Below, piece after piece: positions 48,321-63,160 of a stretch of DNA of 64,000 bases. The notes under the pieces are model-generated. The model saw only the letters and a list, made by a program, of their open reading frames with translations, did not search any database and was not told the DNA's origin. Position 1 is the stretch's first letter. Each line of letters opens with the position of its first letter. A program made the translations under genes and the position numbers. Source of the stretch: an uncultured Jannaschia sp. (GTDB lineage Bacteria; Pseudomonadota; Alphaproteobacteria; Rhodobacterales; Rhodobacteraceae); assembly GCF_947494025.1 (NCBI RefSeq), contig NZ_CANLTQ010000003.1, forward strand, positions 236,684-300,683, read 5' to 3'.

Positions 48321-50545
48321 CAGATCGCGCTCTCGTTGTCGGAAGGCGGCGTCGCGGCCGTCTCCTCCGGGGGTTGCGTATTCTCGGGCCGCGGTTCGGA
48401 GGGGACGCCGCCGTCCGGCTCCTCCGCCTCGGCCAGTTCTTCGGGCTCGCTCTCCTGCCCCTCGAACTCGATCGGGCCGGTCTCGACCGCCTCGAGCAGA
48501 AGAAGCGCGCGTTCCTTCAGCGTGACTTCGCCCGAAACGGTCGGCCCGCCTTTTTGCGTGACCTCGGCCGCGTCGGTATCCACCCGGACCTCCCACTCCC
48601 CCGGGGGCAACCGGTAGGTGATCGCGCCGGGGTTCGCGTTCAGCGCGAGCAGCAGGGAGCGGTCCTCGCGCCCCGCGATGACGAGCGACAGGAAGCGCCG
48701 TTCGGGGTCCTGCCAGTCGCCCGGTTGCATGGCCGCGCCCGTCCGGCGGTGCCAGGTGACGAACCGGCCCTCGGGGTTGCCGTCGGTCCCGTGAAGAAAT
48801 CGCACGGGCGCCAGCAGGTCGCGCGACTTGCGCAGCCGGATCAGGTCGGCGGTGAACTTCGCGAACGGATCGTCGGTCTTGGACCAGTCGAACCAGTTCA
48901 TGTCGCCCGGTTGGCAATAGGCGTTGTTGTTGCCGTTCTGGCTGCGGCCGTGCTCGTCGCCCATCAGGATCATCGGGGTGCCCTGGCTGAGCAGGAGCGT
49001 CGCCATCATGTTGCGCCGCTGCCGGTCGCGCAGCGCGAGGATGTCGGGATCGTCGGTGGCCCCCTCGACGCCGTGGTTCCAGCTCACGTTGTGGGAATGG
49101 CCGTCGTTGTTGTTCTCGCCGTTCGCCTCGTTGTGCTTGTCGTTGTAGGAGACGAGATCCATCAGCGTGAAGCCGTCATGGGCGGTGACGAAGTTGATGG
49201 AGGTCCACGGCCGACGGCCGCGATGCTCGAACTTGGAGGCCGAGCCGAGCAGGCGGTCGGCCATGTCCGGCGCCCGTCCGCCGTCGCCCTTCCAGAAGGA
49301 GCGGACGGTGTCGCGGTAGACGTCGTTCCATTCGGCCCAGCCCGGGGGGAAATTGCCGACCTGGTATCCGTTCATGCCCGTGTCCCAGGGTTCCGCGATC
49401 ATCTTGACGCCGGACAGGACGGGATCCTGGAGCACCGCGTCGAAGAACGGCGCGTGGGGATCGAACGTGTCGCGACGGCGTCCGAGCGTGGAGGCGAGGT
49501 CGAAGCGGAAGCCGTCGATATGGCATTCCTCGACCCAGTACCGGAGCGAGTCCATGACCATCTGGAGGACCCGGCGGTTGTCGAGATCGAGCGAGTTCCC
49601 CGTGCCGGTCGTGTCGTAGTAGTACCGCTTGTCGTCGCCCAGAATGTAATAGCTGGCGTTGTCGATCCCGCGGAAGGACAGGGTCGGTCCCAGCTGGTTG
49701 CCCTCGGCCGTGTGGTTGTAGACCACGTCGAGGATCACCTCGATGCCCGCATCGTGGAGGCGGCGCACCATGACGCGGAACTCGTCGAGCGCGCCGTGCT
49801 GCATCATGTAGCGCATGGTCGGTGCGAAGAACCCGATCGTGTTGTAGCCCCACCAGTTCACCAGACCGCGCTCCAGGAGATGGCGGTCGTTCGGGAAGGC
49901 ATGGATCGGCAGGAGCTCGATGGCGGTCACGCCGAGCTTCTGGAGGTGGCGGATCGTTTCGGGATGGGCGAGGCCCTCGAACGTGCCGCGCAGCGGCTCC
50001 TCCACGTGGTTGGCACCTCGGGTGATGCCCCCGACATGCGCCTCGTAGATCACCGTCTTGGACCAGTCCGTATTCGGCCGGCGGTCGTTGCCCCAGGCGG
50101 AGGCGTTCGCGGTGACGACGCATTTCGGCATGACGAAGGCGCTGTCGCGCCGGTCGAAGCTCAGATCCTCCCGGCGCGCGCCGAGCCGATAGCCGAACAG
50201 GCTGTCGTGCCAGCGCAGGTCGCCCTTGTGCGCGCGGGCATAGGGGTCGGCGAGAAGCTTGTTGGGATTGAAGCGGTGTCCGGCCTCGGGCGCGTAGGGT
50301 CCGTGAACCCGGTAGCCGTAGAGCTGCCCCGGGCGCACCTCAGGGAGGTAGCCGTGGAACACCTGATGGGTGTATTCGGGCAGGGGGATCCGCGCGACCT
50401 CACGGCGGCCGCTGTCGTTGAACAGACAGAGCTCGACCTTTTCGGCATGGGCCGAGAACAGCGCGAAGTTGGTCCCCGCCCCGTCCCAGGTCGCGCCAAG
50501 GCGCGACCCGGTCCCGGCTTCGAGGGCGTAGGGTGTGGAGGACAT
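48320..50545 (-). CDS. glgX: Glycogen debranching enzyme
   Basis: VIYEAHVGGITRGANHVEEPLRGTFEGLAHP, VVYNHTAEGNQLGPTLSFRGIDNASYY, DGFRFDLASTLGR; long acidic C-terminal tail. Confidence 0.96.
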   Translation of the reverse strand: MSSTPYALEAGTGSRLGATWDGAGTNFALFSAHAEKVELCLFNDSGRREVARIPLPEYTHQVFHGYLPEVRPGQLYGYRVHGPYAPEAGHRFNPNKLLADPYARAHKGDLRWHDSLFGYRLGARREDLSFDRRDSAFVMPKCVVTANASAWGNDRRPNTDWSKTVIYEAHVGGITRGANHVEEPLRGTFEGLAHPETIRHLQKLGVTAIELLPIHAFPNDRHLLERGLVNWWGYNTIGFFAPTMRYMMQHGALDEFRVMVRRLHDAGIEVILDVVYNHTAEGNQLGPTLSFRGIDNASYYILGDDKRYYYDTTGTGNSLDLDNRRVLQMVMDSLRYWVEECHIDGFRFDLASTLGRRRDTFDPHAPFFDAVLQDPVLSGVKMIAEPWDTGMNGYQVGNFPPGWAEWNDVYRDTVRSFWKGDGGRAPDMADRLLGSASKFEHRGRRPWTSINFVTAHDGFTLMDLVSYNDKHNEANGENNNDGHSHNVSWNHGVEGATDDPDILALRDRQRRNMMATLLLSQGTPMILMGDEHGRSQNGNNNAYCQPGDMNWFDWSKTDDPFAKFTADLIRLRKSRDLLAPVRFLHGTDGNPEGRFVTWHRRTGAAMQPGDWQDPERRFLSLVIAGREDRSLLLALNANPGAITYRLPPGEWEVRVDTDAAEVTQKGGPTVSGEVTLKERALLLLEAVETGPIEFEGQESEPEELAEAEEPDGGVPSEPRPENTQPPEETAATPPSDNESAI

Positions 50546-50574
50546 TCAGGTCGAACCTTCCGGGATTCGTGTGG

Positions 50575-52736
<2,162 letters not shown>

Positions 52737-52740
<4 letters not shown>

Positions 52741-55700
52741 TCGGTATCTTCCATGACTTGGAGGAGGCCGCGAAGCGGCACGTCGATCCAGGTGGGCCGG
52801 AAATCGCGCTCGTAGTCGATCTCGTAGGCGCTCTTGCGGATAAGGTAGAGGTCGAGCAACGCATCCTCGAACGCGCTGTCGGCGGGACGGACGGCGGCGT
52901 CGCCCATCGTTTCCCGCCAGGCATCGAGGAACGCGCCGGAGGTGGCGCTGCGCCAGTCGCGGACCTGTGCCATCGTACGCTCGGGGTCGGCGCCGGCCTC
53001 GATGCGCCGGCCGAGGGCCGACCAGAGCGCATAGTCGAAGCTGCGCAGCATGCCGGCCACGTCGCGCAGGGGCGAGGATTTCTCCTGCCGCTCCGCGAGG
53101 CTACGCGACGGCTCGCCCTCGAAGTCGATGATGGCGAGGTCGCCCTGCGCCACCAGGACCTGCCCCAGATGATAGTCGCCGTGGACCCGGCAGGCGGCGC
53201 CCGAAGGCGTCATCGTGCCGACCCGGTCGATCCGGTCGAGGATGGCGTCGCGTTGCGCGGTGACCTGCCCGGCAAGCTCGGCAGCTTCGCCCTCGAGCGG
53301 GGCCTTCGCCAGCCGGTCCAGCGTGTCGGCCACCTCGGCCCGCGTTTCCGCGACCAGCGACCGCAGCCCCTCCGCATCGAGCGGTTCGGTCCCGAAGGCG
53401 CCTTCGCCCGAGGCCAGCGCGAGGTGCAGCTCGGCCGTGCGCTGCCCCAGCAGGGTACCGAGGTCGAGCGCCCCGATCATGAGCGGACGCTCGTCGCCCT
53501 CATGCCCATGCTCGCGCGCCTCCATTTCCCGGTCGAGACCCTCGGTGACGAAGGACCACGCGTCGCCCTGGTTCGGAACGTAGGCGGAGGCGGCGGCGAG
53601 GATCGTTTCCGTCCCCTCGTCATCGATCCATCGGATCGTGCCCAGAAGCGCCGGGGTGGCGGCGTAATCGGTTTCCCGCGTCAGGAAGCGCGCGACCTCG
53701 ATATCGGGCTGCACGCCCTCGCGGACGCGCCGGTAGAGCTTGAGCACGAGCTTGTCGCCGAAGGCCACGGAAGCGTTCGACTGCTCGGCGCCCAGAAGCC
53801 GCGGCTCCGTGTCGCCGGTCTCCAGCTCGATGCCTTCGAACACGAGCTTGCCGCCGTCGCCCTCGATCTCGGCCCCCTCGCGCATCGCGTCGAGCAGGGC
53901 GCGCGCCATCTCCTCGTCGGAAGCGCCGTCCATCAGCGCGCCGACGCGGTTCTGCCGGCGCAGCTTGCCGAGCGTCGCGGGCAGCCGCGGGGACAGCGAC
54001 AGGGCGTTCTCGCCCCAGACGGCCGAGAGCGGCAGGAAGTAGCTCTGCGTCTCGCCGCCGGTCTCCACATCGGCGATCGACAGGAGGTGGCGGCCCTGCG
54101 CCAGCTCGCCGAGCTGACGCAGCGAGACACGCGACACCCCCTGCGTCTTGCCGGCGAACCACCGCTGGAGCGCGACGTATCGTGGCAGCGTCTCGGCCTC
54201 GAACTGGCGCCCCTCGCGCCCGCGAAGGGCAGTGGAAAGGCGCCCGTCGCGCGTGGTGAGCGTCAGGAAGTCCGGCAGGACCGGGGTGACCGGCGTGTGC
54301 CAGGACGGCGCCTCCTCCTCGTCGGCGAGCAGGAACCAGAAGAACCCGTAGGCCGGCAGCGTCAGCATGTAGGGCAGGTCGCCCACCGGCGGGAAGGGCG
54401 ACTGACCGACGAGCTCGACGGGCACGCGCCCCCTGAACCGGCTCAGGTCGATCTCCACCGCCTGCGGCGCGCGGCTCAGGTTGGCCACGCAGAGGATCGC
54501 CTCGTCACCGTGGGTTCCGGCTTCGACGCCCTTGGTGCGCCGGATATAGGCGAGCACCTTGCGGTTGTTCGGGTAGAGCAGATCGATCTCGCCGCGGCCG
54601 AACACGTCGTGCTTCTTGCGAACGGCCACCATGCGCCGCATCCAGTTCAGGTAGCTCGATGGCGAGGAGGACTGCGCCTCCACGTTCACACCGTCGTAGC
54701 CGTAGACCGCATCCTGGATGGTGGGGAGGTAGAGCCGTTGCGGATCGGCCCGGCTGAAGCCCGCGTTGCGGTCGGCCGACCATTGCATCGGGGTGCGGAC
54801 CCCGTCGCGGTCGCCGAGATAGATGTTGTCGCCCATCCCGATCTCGTCGCCGTAATACATGATCGGCGTGCCGGGCATCGACAGGAGCATGGAGTTCAGA
54901 AGCTCCATCTTGCGCCGGTCGTTCTGCATGAGCGGCGCCAGCCGCCGGCGGATGCCCATGTTGATGCGCGCCCGCTTGTCGGAGGCGTAGGTCTCCCACA
55001 GGTAGTCCCGCTCCCGGTCGGTCACCATCTCGAGCGTCAGCTCGTCGTGATTCCGCAGGAAGATGCCCCATTGGCAATCTTCCGGAATCTCGGGCGTCTG
55101 CCGGATGATGTCGGTGATCGCGTGGCGATCCTCCTGCGCGACGGCCATGTACATCCGGGGCATCAGCGGGAAGTGAAAGCCCATGTGGCACTCGTCGCCC
55201 TCGCCGAAATAGGGGCGCGTGTCCTCGGGCCACTGGTTCGCCTCGGCAAGCAGCATCCGACCGTCGTAATGCGCGTCGAGATCGCGGCGCATCGCCTTCA
55301 GGATCTCGTGCGTCTCGGGCAGGTTCTCGTTGTTCGTGCCGTCCCGCTCCACGAGGTAGGGGATCGCGTCGAGCCGGAGCCCGTCCACGCCCATGTCGAG
55401 CCAGAAATGCATGACGTCGAGCACCGCCTCCAGAACCTTCGGATTGTCGAAGTTCAGGTCCGGCTGGTGGTCGAAGAAGCGGTGCCAGTAGAACTGCTCG
55501 GCCACCGGATCCCAGGACCAGTTGCTGTCATGCGTGTCGTTGAAGATCACGCGGGTCGTGTCCATCCAGCGGCTCGGGTCGTCGCTCCAGACGTAGAAGT
55601 CGCGCTCCGGGCTGCCCCTCGGGGCACGGCGGGCGGTCTGGAACCATTCGTGCTGATCGGAGGTGTGGTTGATGACGAGCTCGGTGATGACCTTCAGGCC

Positions 55701-56009
55701 GCGGCGATGCGCCTCGTCCACCAAGTTCCTGAAATCGTCCATGTCGCCGTATTGCGGGTTCACCGCCTTGAACTCGGCGATGTCGTAGCCGTCGTCCCTG
55801 AGCGGCGAGGGATAGAACGGCAGCAGCCACACCGCGGTCGCGCCGAGCGACTGGATGTGGTCCAGCCGCTGCATCAAGCCCTTGAAGTCGCCGATGCCGT
55901 CGCCGTTCGAATCCTGATAAGCCTTGACGTGGCACTGGTAGATGACCGCGTCCTTGAACCAGTCCTCCCGGTCGGTGTCCGCGACAATGGTGGGGGAAGG
56001 GGCGTTCAT
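52737..56009 (-). CDS. treS: Trehalose synthase fused to maltokinase (TreS-Mak/Pep2)
   Basis: [56 protein letters not shown]-terminal kinase-like domain with [28 protein letters not shown]. Confidence 0.96.
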
Positions 56010-57985
56010 CGGGCGGCTCCGGGCGGTGTGAGTTTCCAGATGGCATAGGGACGCTCGTGCGGGTCGAGCGTCAGGCGGTGGTCGCGCCCGTGCCAGGTGA
56101 AGGAGTTTCCGTTGATGAGGTCGGTGACCTCGATCGAGGCTTCGGACGGCAACCCGAACTCCCAGAGCGGGACTTCGAAGCCGAACTCGGCGCCTGCATG
56201 GGGATCGAGCAGAACATGGAACAGCACGGCGTCCTGTGTGGCCGGGTCGTGGCGCAGCCAGCTCAGCACGCGGTCGTCGTGGGCGGGCGCGAAGCGCAGG
56301 TTGCGCATGTCGCGCATCGCCGGGTGCTCGCGCCGGATGCGATTGATCAGGCGCACGTCGTCCTTGATGTTGCCGGGCGCGTCGAAATCGCGGGGGCGGA
56401 GCTCGTACTTCTCGGAATCGAGATACTCCTCCTTGCCGGGCATCGGCGCGCCCTCGCAGAACTCGAAGCCCGAATAGAGACCCCAGTTGCCGGCAAGCCC
56501 GGCGGCGAGGATCGCGCGCGTCCGGAAGCCCGGCCGGCCGCTCGTCTGTAGCGGGACCGGGTTGATGTCGGGCGTGTTGACGAAGAAGTTGACGCGCATG
56601 TAGTTCGCGCAGTTCTCCGTCGTCAGTTCGGTCAGGTACTCGGTCAACTCGTCCTTGGTGTTGCGCCAGGTGAAGTAGCTGTAGCTCTGGTTGTAGCCCA
56701 GCTTGGCGAGCCGCTTCATCACCTTGGGCCGCGTGAACGCCTCCGACAGGAAGATCGTCCCGGGAAATTCCGCGCGGACCTCGGCGATCAGCCACTCCCA
56801 GAACGGGAAGGGCTTGGTGTGCGGGTTATCGACGCGGAAGCAGGTGACGCCGCGCGCCGCCCAGAACAGGAACATGTCCACGACCGCGTGCCAGAACGGC
56901 AGGTTCGGGCTGCCGTCATCGAGGTAGTAGCGGAAGTTGACGATGTCCTCGTACTTCTTCGGCGGGTTCTCGGCGTATTTGATCGTGCCGTCCGGGCGCC
57001 ACTCGAACCAGTCCGGATGCTCCTTGAGCCACGGATGGTCGGGCGAGGAGTTCAGCGCGATGTCGAGCGCGATGTCGAGCCCGTGCTCCCGCGCGGTGGC
57101 GACGAGATGATCGAAATCCTCGAGCGTGCCGAGCTCGGGGTGCACGTCCATGTTGCCGCCCTCGGGCGAGCCGATCGCATAGGGCGAGCCGACATCGCCC
57201 GGCTCGGCGCGCAGCGTGTTGTTCTTGCCCTTGCGGTTCGCCGTGCCGATCGGGTGGATCGGCGGGAAGTAGAGCGTGTCGAAGCCGAGATCGGTGACGT
57301 AGGGCAGGTGCGCCTCCACGTCCCGGAACGTGCCGTGGACAGGCTTGCCCTCGGCATCGCGGCCGCCGAGAGAGCGCGGGAACAGCTCGTACCACGCGGA
57401 GAACGCCGCCGCCTCGCGGTCGACCCAGAGCGGGTAATCCGGCGATTGCGTCAGGTTCGCCCGCGGCCCGATCCGGGCCATGAGCGCGCGCGTCTCCTCG
57501 GAGGTGAGGACGTGTTGCGCGTCCGGGCCCTCGGCGGCGCGGCGCAGATCCTTCACGGCGCGTCCATCATCGCCGCGCGCCTTGGTGCGAGCGAGGATGT
57601 CGCGAGCCTCCATCAACTCCACCTCGACCGACTGGCCGGCAGCGACCTTCTTGCCGGTGTCGCGCGCCCAGGTTCCATAGAGGTCGCGCCACGCGATCAC
57701 CCGGAAGCGCGCGGGGCCGACGGTGTCGAGGACATGGGTGCCGTGCCAGAGGTCGTTGACGTTGTGCGCGAGCGGCACTTCGGCGACCTCTTTCGAGCCT
57801 GCGACGGTCAGGAGGACCGCGGCGCCGAGCACCTCGTGCCCGTCGGCGAAGAGATCTGCGGAGAAGCGGGTCGGCCAGCCGGCGACGGCCTTGGCGGCGA
57901 AGCGCCCCGACTCGACGGTCGGAGAGACGGATTCGATCGCCAGCCGCGCGCGGGCAAGCGCCTTGGGCGGGTCTGCGCGGCTCAT
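56006..57985 (-). CDS. glgE: Alpha-1,4-glucan:maltose-1-phosphate maltosyltransferase
   Basis: AWYELFPRSLGG, DTLYFPPIHPIGTANRKGKNNTL, CFRVDNPHTKPFPFWEWLI, IFLSEAFTRPKVMKRLAKLGYNQSYSYFTWRNTK. Confidence 0.96.
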   Translation of the reverse strand: MSRADPPKALARARLAIESVSPTVESGRFAAKAVAGWPTRFSADLFADGHEVLGAAVLLTVAGSKEVAEVPLAHNVNDLWHGTHVLDTVGPARFRVIAWRDLYGTWARDTGKKVAAGQSVEVELMEARDILARTKARGDDGRAVKDLRRAAEGPDAQHVLTSEETRALMARIGPRANLTQSPDYPLWVDREAAAFSAWYELFPRSLGGRDAEGKPVHGTFRDVEAHLPYVTDLGFDTLYFPPIHPIGTANRKGKNNTLRAEPGDVGSPYAIGSPEGGNMDVHPELGTLEDFDHLVATAREHGLDIALDIALNSSPDHPWLKEHPDWFEWRPDGTIKYAENPPKKYEDIVNFRYYLDDGSPNLPFWHAVVDMFLFWAARGVTCFRVDNPHTKPFPFWEWLIAEVRAEFPGTIFLSEAFTRPKVMKRLAKLGYNQSYSYFTWRNTKDELTEYLTELTTENCANYMRVNFFVNTPDINPVPLQTSGRPGFRTRAILAAGLAGNWGLYSGFEFCEGAPMPGKEEYLDSEKYELRPRDFDAPGNIKDDVRLINRIRREHPAMRDMRNLRFAPAHDDRVLSWLRHDPATQDAVLFHVLLDPHAGAEFGFEVPLWEFGLPSEASIEVTDLINGNSFTWHGRDHRLTLDPHERPYAIWKLTPPGAAR

Positions 57986-58033
57986 GAGCGACGGTCCCGT
58001 TCGATGTCGATATGGGTCATTCTGCCCCTTCCT

Positions 58034-58054
58034 GACGGACGGCGTGAGTCCGTC
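58034..58054 (-). promoter_or_regulatory. Hairpin in the glgE upstream region
   Basis: GACGGAC-GGCGTGA-GTCCGTC, perfect 7-bp stem about 50 nt upstream of glgE ATG. Confidence 0.35.
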
Positions 58055-58270
58055 CCCTTCTGTCATGTTCTTCGTTCTCGCCTAGTCCCGGAACACGTCG
58101 AGCGAAAGAGGGGTTCCATTCGTGTCCCCCCGCGCGGGTCCGCAGAGTGTCGCGAAAGCGAGGCCGACGGGGCCGGCAAGCCGATAATCGTACAATTGCG
58201 CTCCGGGGGCCTTCGACTACTGCATCGACCGTGATAGCCGGGTCGCGACACGCGCATTGGAGGTCGCATC

Positions 58271-58537
58271 ATGGAAGGTTTGTTCGAGGGGCTGGGCGCC
58301 GCCGCCCTGATCATTCTCGCGATCGTGGGGCTCGCGGTCGGCTGGGTGGCGGGCGCGATGACCGGCCGGAGCAAGGCGCTCTACGCCGTGATCGGCGCCG
58401 TGGCCGCGATGGCGACCCCGTTTGTTCTCGCCGCGCTCGGTGTGACGGCGCTTGCCGCGGGGGGGCTTTTGCTCATCCTCGTCGTGGGCGCGGTCGGCGC
58501 GGCGCTCGTGGTGGCGCTGATCCGCGCGATCAAGTGA
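58271..58537 (+). CDS. Small hydrophobic membrane protein, unknown function
   Basis: 88 aa: MEGLFEGLGAAALIILAIVGLAVGWVAGAMTGRSKALYAVIGAVAAMATPFVLAALGVTALAAGGLLLILVVGAVGAALVVALIRAIK; two to three predicted TM segments. Confidence 0.65.
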   Translation: MEGLFEGLGAAALIILAIVGLAVGWVAGAMTGRSKALYAVIGAVAAMATPFVLAALGVTALAAGGLLLILVVGAVGAALVVALIRAIK

Positions 58538-58556
58538 CGGCGGGGGTGCGTGGGGC

Positions 58557-59255
58557 CTAGAACTCGCGCGACCAGCCGACGCTGCCCTGAAGGTCCCCTT
58601 CGGAGCGGTAGGCGAGGCCGATGCGTGCCGCGCCGATCCGGCCGAACCCGTATTGCAAGGTCGGACCGATCTGGTAGCTGAACTCGTCCGCCTGTTCGGC
58701 GAACGCGCCGAGTTCGACGGCCAGCCGGTCCATCGGCTTCACGCCCACCACCCCGGCATAGGTCCTTCGCGTGTGGTCCCCTTCGGCGAAGGACAATCCG
58801 AGATCGAGCGTCGTCCAGCCGTCGCCGATGCGGCTGGAGAAGCCGCGGCCGACGGTTCCGCCGAAACCCACGCGTTTGATTTGCGTGCCGTCGCTCTCGA
58901 TGTCCTGCCCGACGGTGAACTCCAGTGCGGCGAGCCACGGCTCGAGCCAGGCGGGGACGGTCTCTCCGCGAGGCAAAGGCAGGGGCAGGCGCACGAAGGA
59001 CCGAAACCGGCCGTCCACGTCCTGATCGGCGATGCCCGTCTGCATGAGTTGTGGAAGGCCCGTCACATGGCCTCCGACATCGACTCCGTAGGTCCAGCCG
59101 AAGGGCCCGCCATATTCGACATAGAACCCGGTCCAGCCGTCCGACCCGCCGTGGTGCGACAGGAGTGCGTAGGCGCTTCCCTCGTCGCGCATCCACGGCC
59201 CCGCCGCGGCGAGCGACGGCAGGCACACGAGCAAAAGGGCGAGCCGGGCCAGCAT
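58557..59255 (-). CDS. Signal-peptide-bearing, beta-barrel-like hypothetical protein
   Basis: MLARLALLLVCLPSLAAAGPWMRDEGSAYALLSHHGG...; alternating strands, terminal GSVGWSREF. Confidence 0.75.
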   Translation of the reverse strand: MLARLALLLVCLPSLAAAGPWMRDEGSAYALLSHHGGSDGWTGFYVEYGGPFGWTYGVDVGGHVTGLPQLMQTGIADQDVDGRFRSFVRLPLPLPRGETVPAWLEPWLAALEFTVGQDIESDGTQIKRVGFGGTVGRGFSSRIGDGWTTLDLGLSFAEGDHTRRTYAGVVGVKPMDRLAVELGAFAEQADEFSYQIGPTLQYGFGRIGAARIGLAYRSEGDLQGSVGWSREF

Positions 59256-59308
59256 CGCCCGGTTCTGCGCGGCAGATGGTTAACCGAACGTAAAGGGCCG
59301 CCCCGCGA

Positions 59309-59554
59309 TCACTCGCGCGTCAGGGCGTTCGCCTTGCCGATGCCGCTGTCCCCGGCGCTGGTGAAGTCGATCGTCACCCGGTCGCCCGCCTCGAGATCCT
59401 CGGGCACTTCGAGGTCGCCGAGTTCCCAGACGGACCGGTCGCTGAAGACGATCACGTTCGCCTGCCGGTCGTAGGCGAGGATGGTGCCGCTCACCTCGTC
59501 CGCGAGGGCGGGGGTGGCGGTGAGAAGGGCGAAGACAGCGAGCGGAAGGCGCAT
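59309..59554 (-). CDS. Small secreted protein, DUF1344-like
   Basis: MRLPLAVFALLTATPALADEVSGTILAYDRQANVIVFSDRSVWELGDLEVPEDLEAGDRVTIDFTSAG. Confidence 0.65.
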   Translation of the reverse strand: MRLPLAVFALLTATPALADEVSGTILAYDRQANVIVFSDRSVWELGDLEVPEDLEAGDRVTIDFTSAGDSGIGKANALTRE

Positions 59555-59636
59555 GGGCGTGGTCCGGGATGTGCCGGGCGGCGGGGATGCCGCCGGTCGT
59601 GCCGAAGAATAGCGGCGACGGCCGGCGCCGCAAGCC

Positions 59637-61877
<2,241 letters not shown>

Positions 61878-62015
61878 GGGGGGCCTCGTCGTGCCGGGGT
61901 CGCCTCCAATCTATGCCGTTCGGCGCGTCTCACAAGGCGGCATCGCGGATGCGTCTTGCCCGGGTCCGGCCCGCCCGCTATCTCCGGACGCAACCGCCCC
62001 AACCGGAGTCCGACC

Positions 62016-62327
62016 ATGCGTGCCCGCATCTACAAGCCCGCCCGGACCGCCATGTCGTCCGGCACCGCCAAGACCCGCGACTGGGTGCTGGATTTCGTGC
62101 CCGAAACCCCGCGGGAGATCGACCCGCTCACCGGCTGGACCGGCTCGCGCGACACGCAGGCGCAGGTGCGGCTGATGTTCGAGAGCCAGAAGGAGGCGGA
62201 GGATTACGCGCGCGACAACGGCATCGACTACATCGTGCTGCGTCCGCAGAACCGGAAGGCGAACCTCCGCGCCGGAGGCTACGGCGAGAACTTCGCCACG
62301 AACCGGCGGGGCTCTTGGACGCATTGA
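62016..62327 (+). CDS. ETC complex I subunit (NDUFS4-like)
   Basis: [74 protein letters not shown]. Confidence 0.95.
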   Translation: MRARIYKPARTAMSSGTAKTRDWVLDFVPETPREIDPLTGWTGSRDTQAQVRLMFESQKEAEDYARDNGIDYIVLRPQNRKANLRAGGYGENFATNRRGSWTH

Positions 62328-62342
62328 CGCGGGTTTTGTAAC

Positions 62343-62385
62343 TCCGACCAACGTTCCGGCCAACTGGGGGTAAGAATCCGGCCAA
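62343..62385. repeat. Three iterated 9-mers, possible IS21-like end remnant
   Basis: TCCGACCAA (62343-62351), TCCGGCCAA (62355-62363), TCCGGCCAA (62377-62385). Confidence 0.5.
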
Positions 62386-62521
62386 AGCAGGCTGGAGAAG
62401 ATTTTTCCTGAGCCGTATCCATCAGGTCTTTCAGTTGCTTGCAATCGGATGAAGACCATTCCGGCTGCCTGCCCCGCCGGGGCACCGCATCGCTTCAGTT
62501 GACTCCTGTCCCTTTCAAAGT

Positions 62522-62899
62522 TCACGCCCTGCTCCTAGGGTCCGGACCATTTCCACAGCCTCTTTCTTCGCCACCCTCCGCGGCAGCCGGCTGCGGCGCC
62601 TGTCGGAAGTGCAGAAAGTGCTGCATCGTGATCCTGCGTCCAGTGCTTGAAGACATCGCGGTTACGGTCTTGCAGGAGATCGAGGTTTCGGGGCTGATAC
62701 GCCGAGCGGCGGCGTGCAGGATCATGTGGTGCGCCCGTGCGACCGTGTTCATCGAGTCGATCTGCACGAACCCGAGAGCGTCGATCACGCGCTTCAGGTC
62801 GGCGCCCTTCCCGGCGCACGTCGGGTTGCTCGCCAGCCCGTGCCGGTCGAGAAAGATCGCTCTCGCGGTGCGGTTGTCGATCTTCGGGAGCGCGGTCAT
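62522..62899 (-). pseudogene. Truncated, frameshifted YcaQ-family winged-helix DNA glycosylase remnant
   Basis: Frame 1: RTARAIFLDRHGLASNPTCAGKGADLKRVIDALGFVQIDSMNTVARAHHMILHA; continues in another frame: RRSAYQPRNLDLLQDRNRDVFKHWTQD...; no C-terminal domain nearby. Confidence 0.7.
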
Positions 62900-63160
62900 G
62901 GCTGCTTCCTATTCGCCCGCTCCAGACACATCATCCCAGACTCCCGCAGCAAAAGTTGGACGCTCCGGATCTCTTGGCTGTCGGCAGGATCAGTTGCCCC
63001 TCCCAGCGGCTCGACCGGCACTTCCGGCCCAAACCGGCCATCCATTGTGGCCGCAAGCGCCGCGCCGCGGCGTCACCGAGCCAGCCACTTGCATGTTGCG
63101 CGGCACCGCAGAACGGCCGAAACATTGCAATTCGAGATGCAATATTTCGATGGGAGTCTG

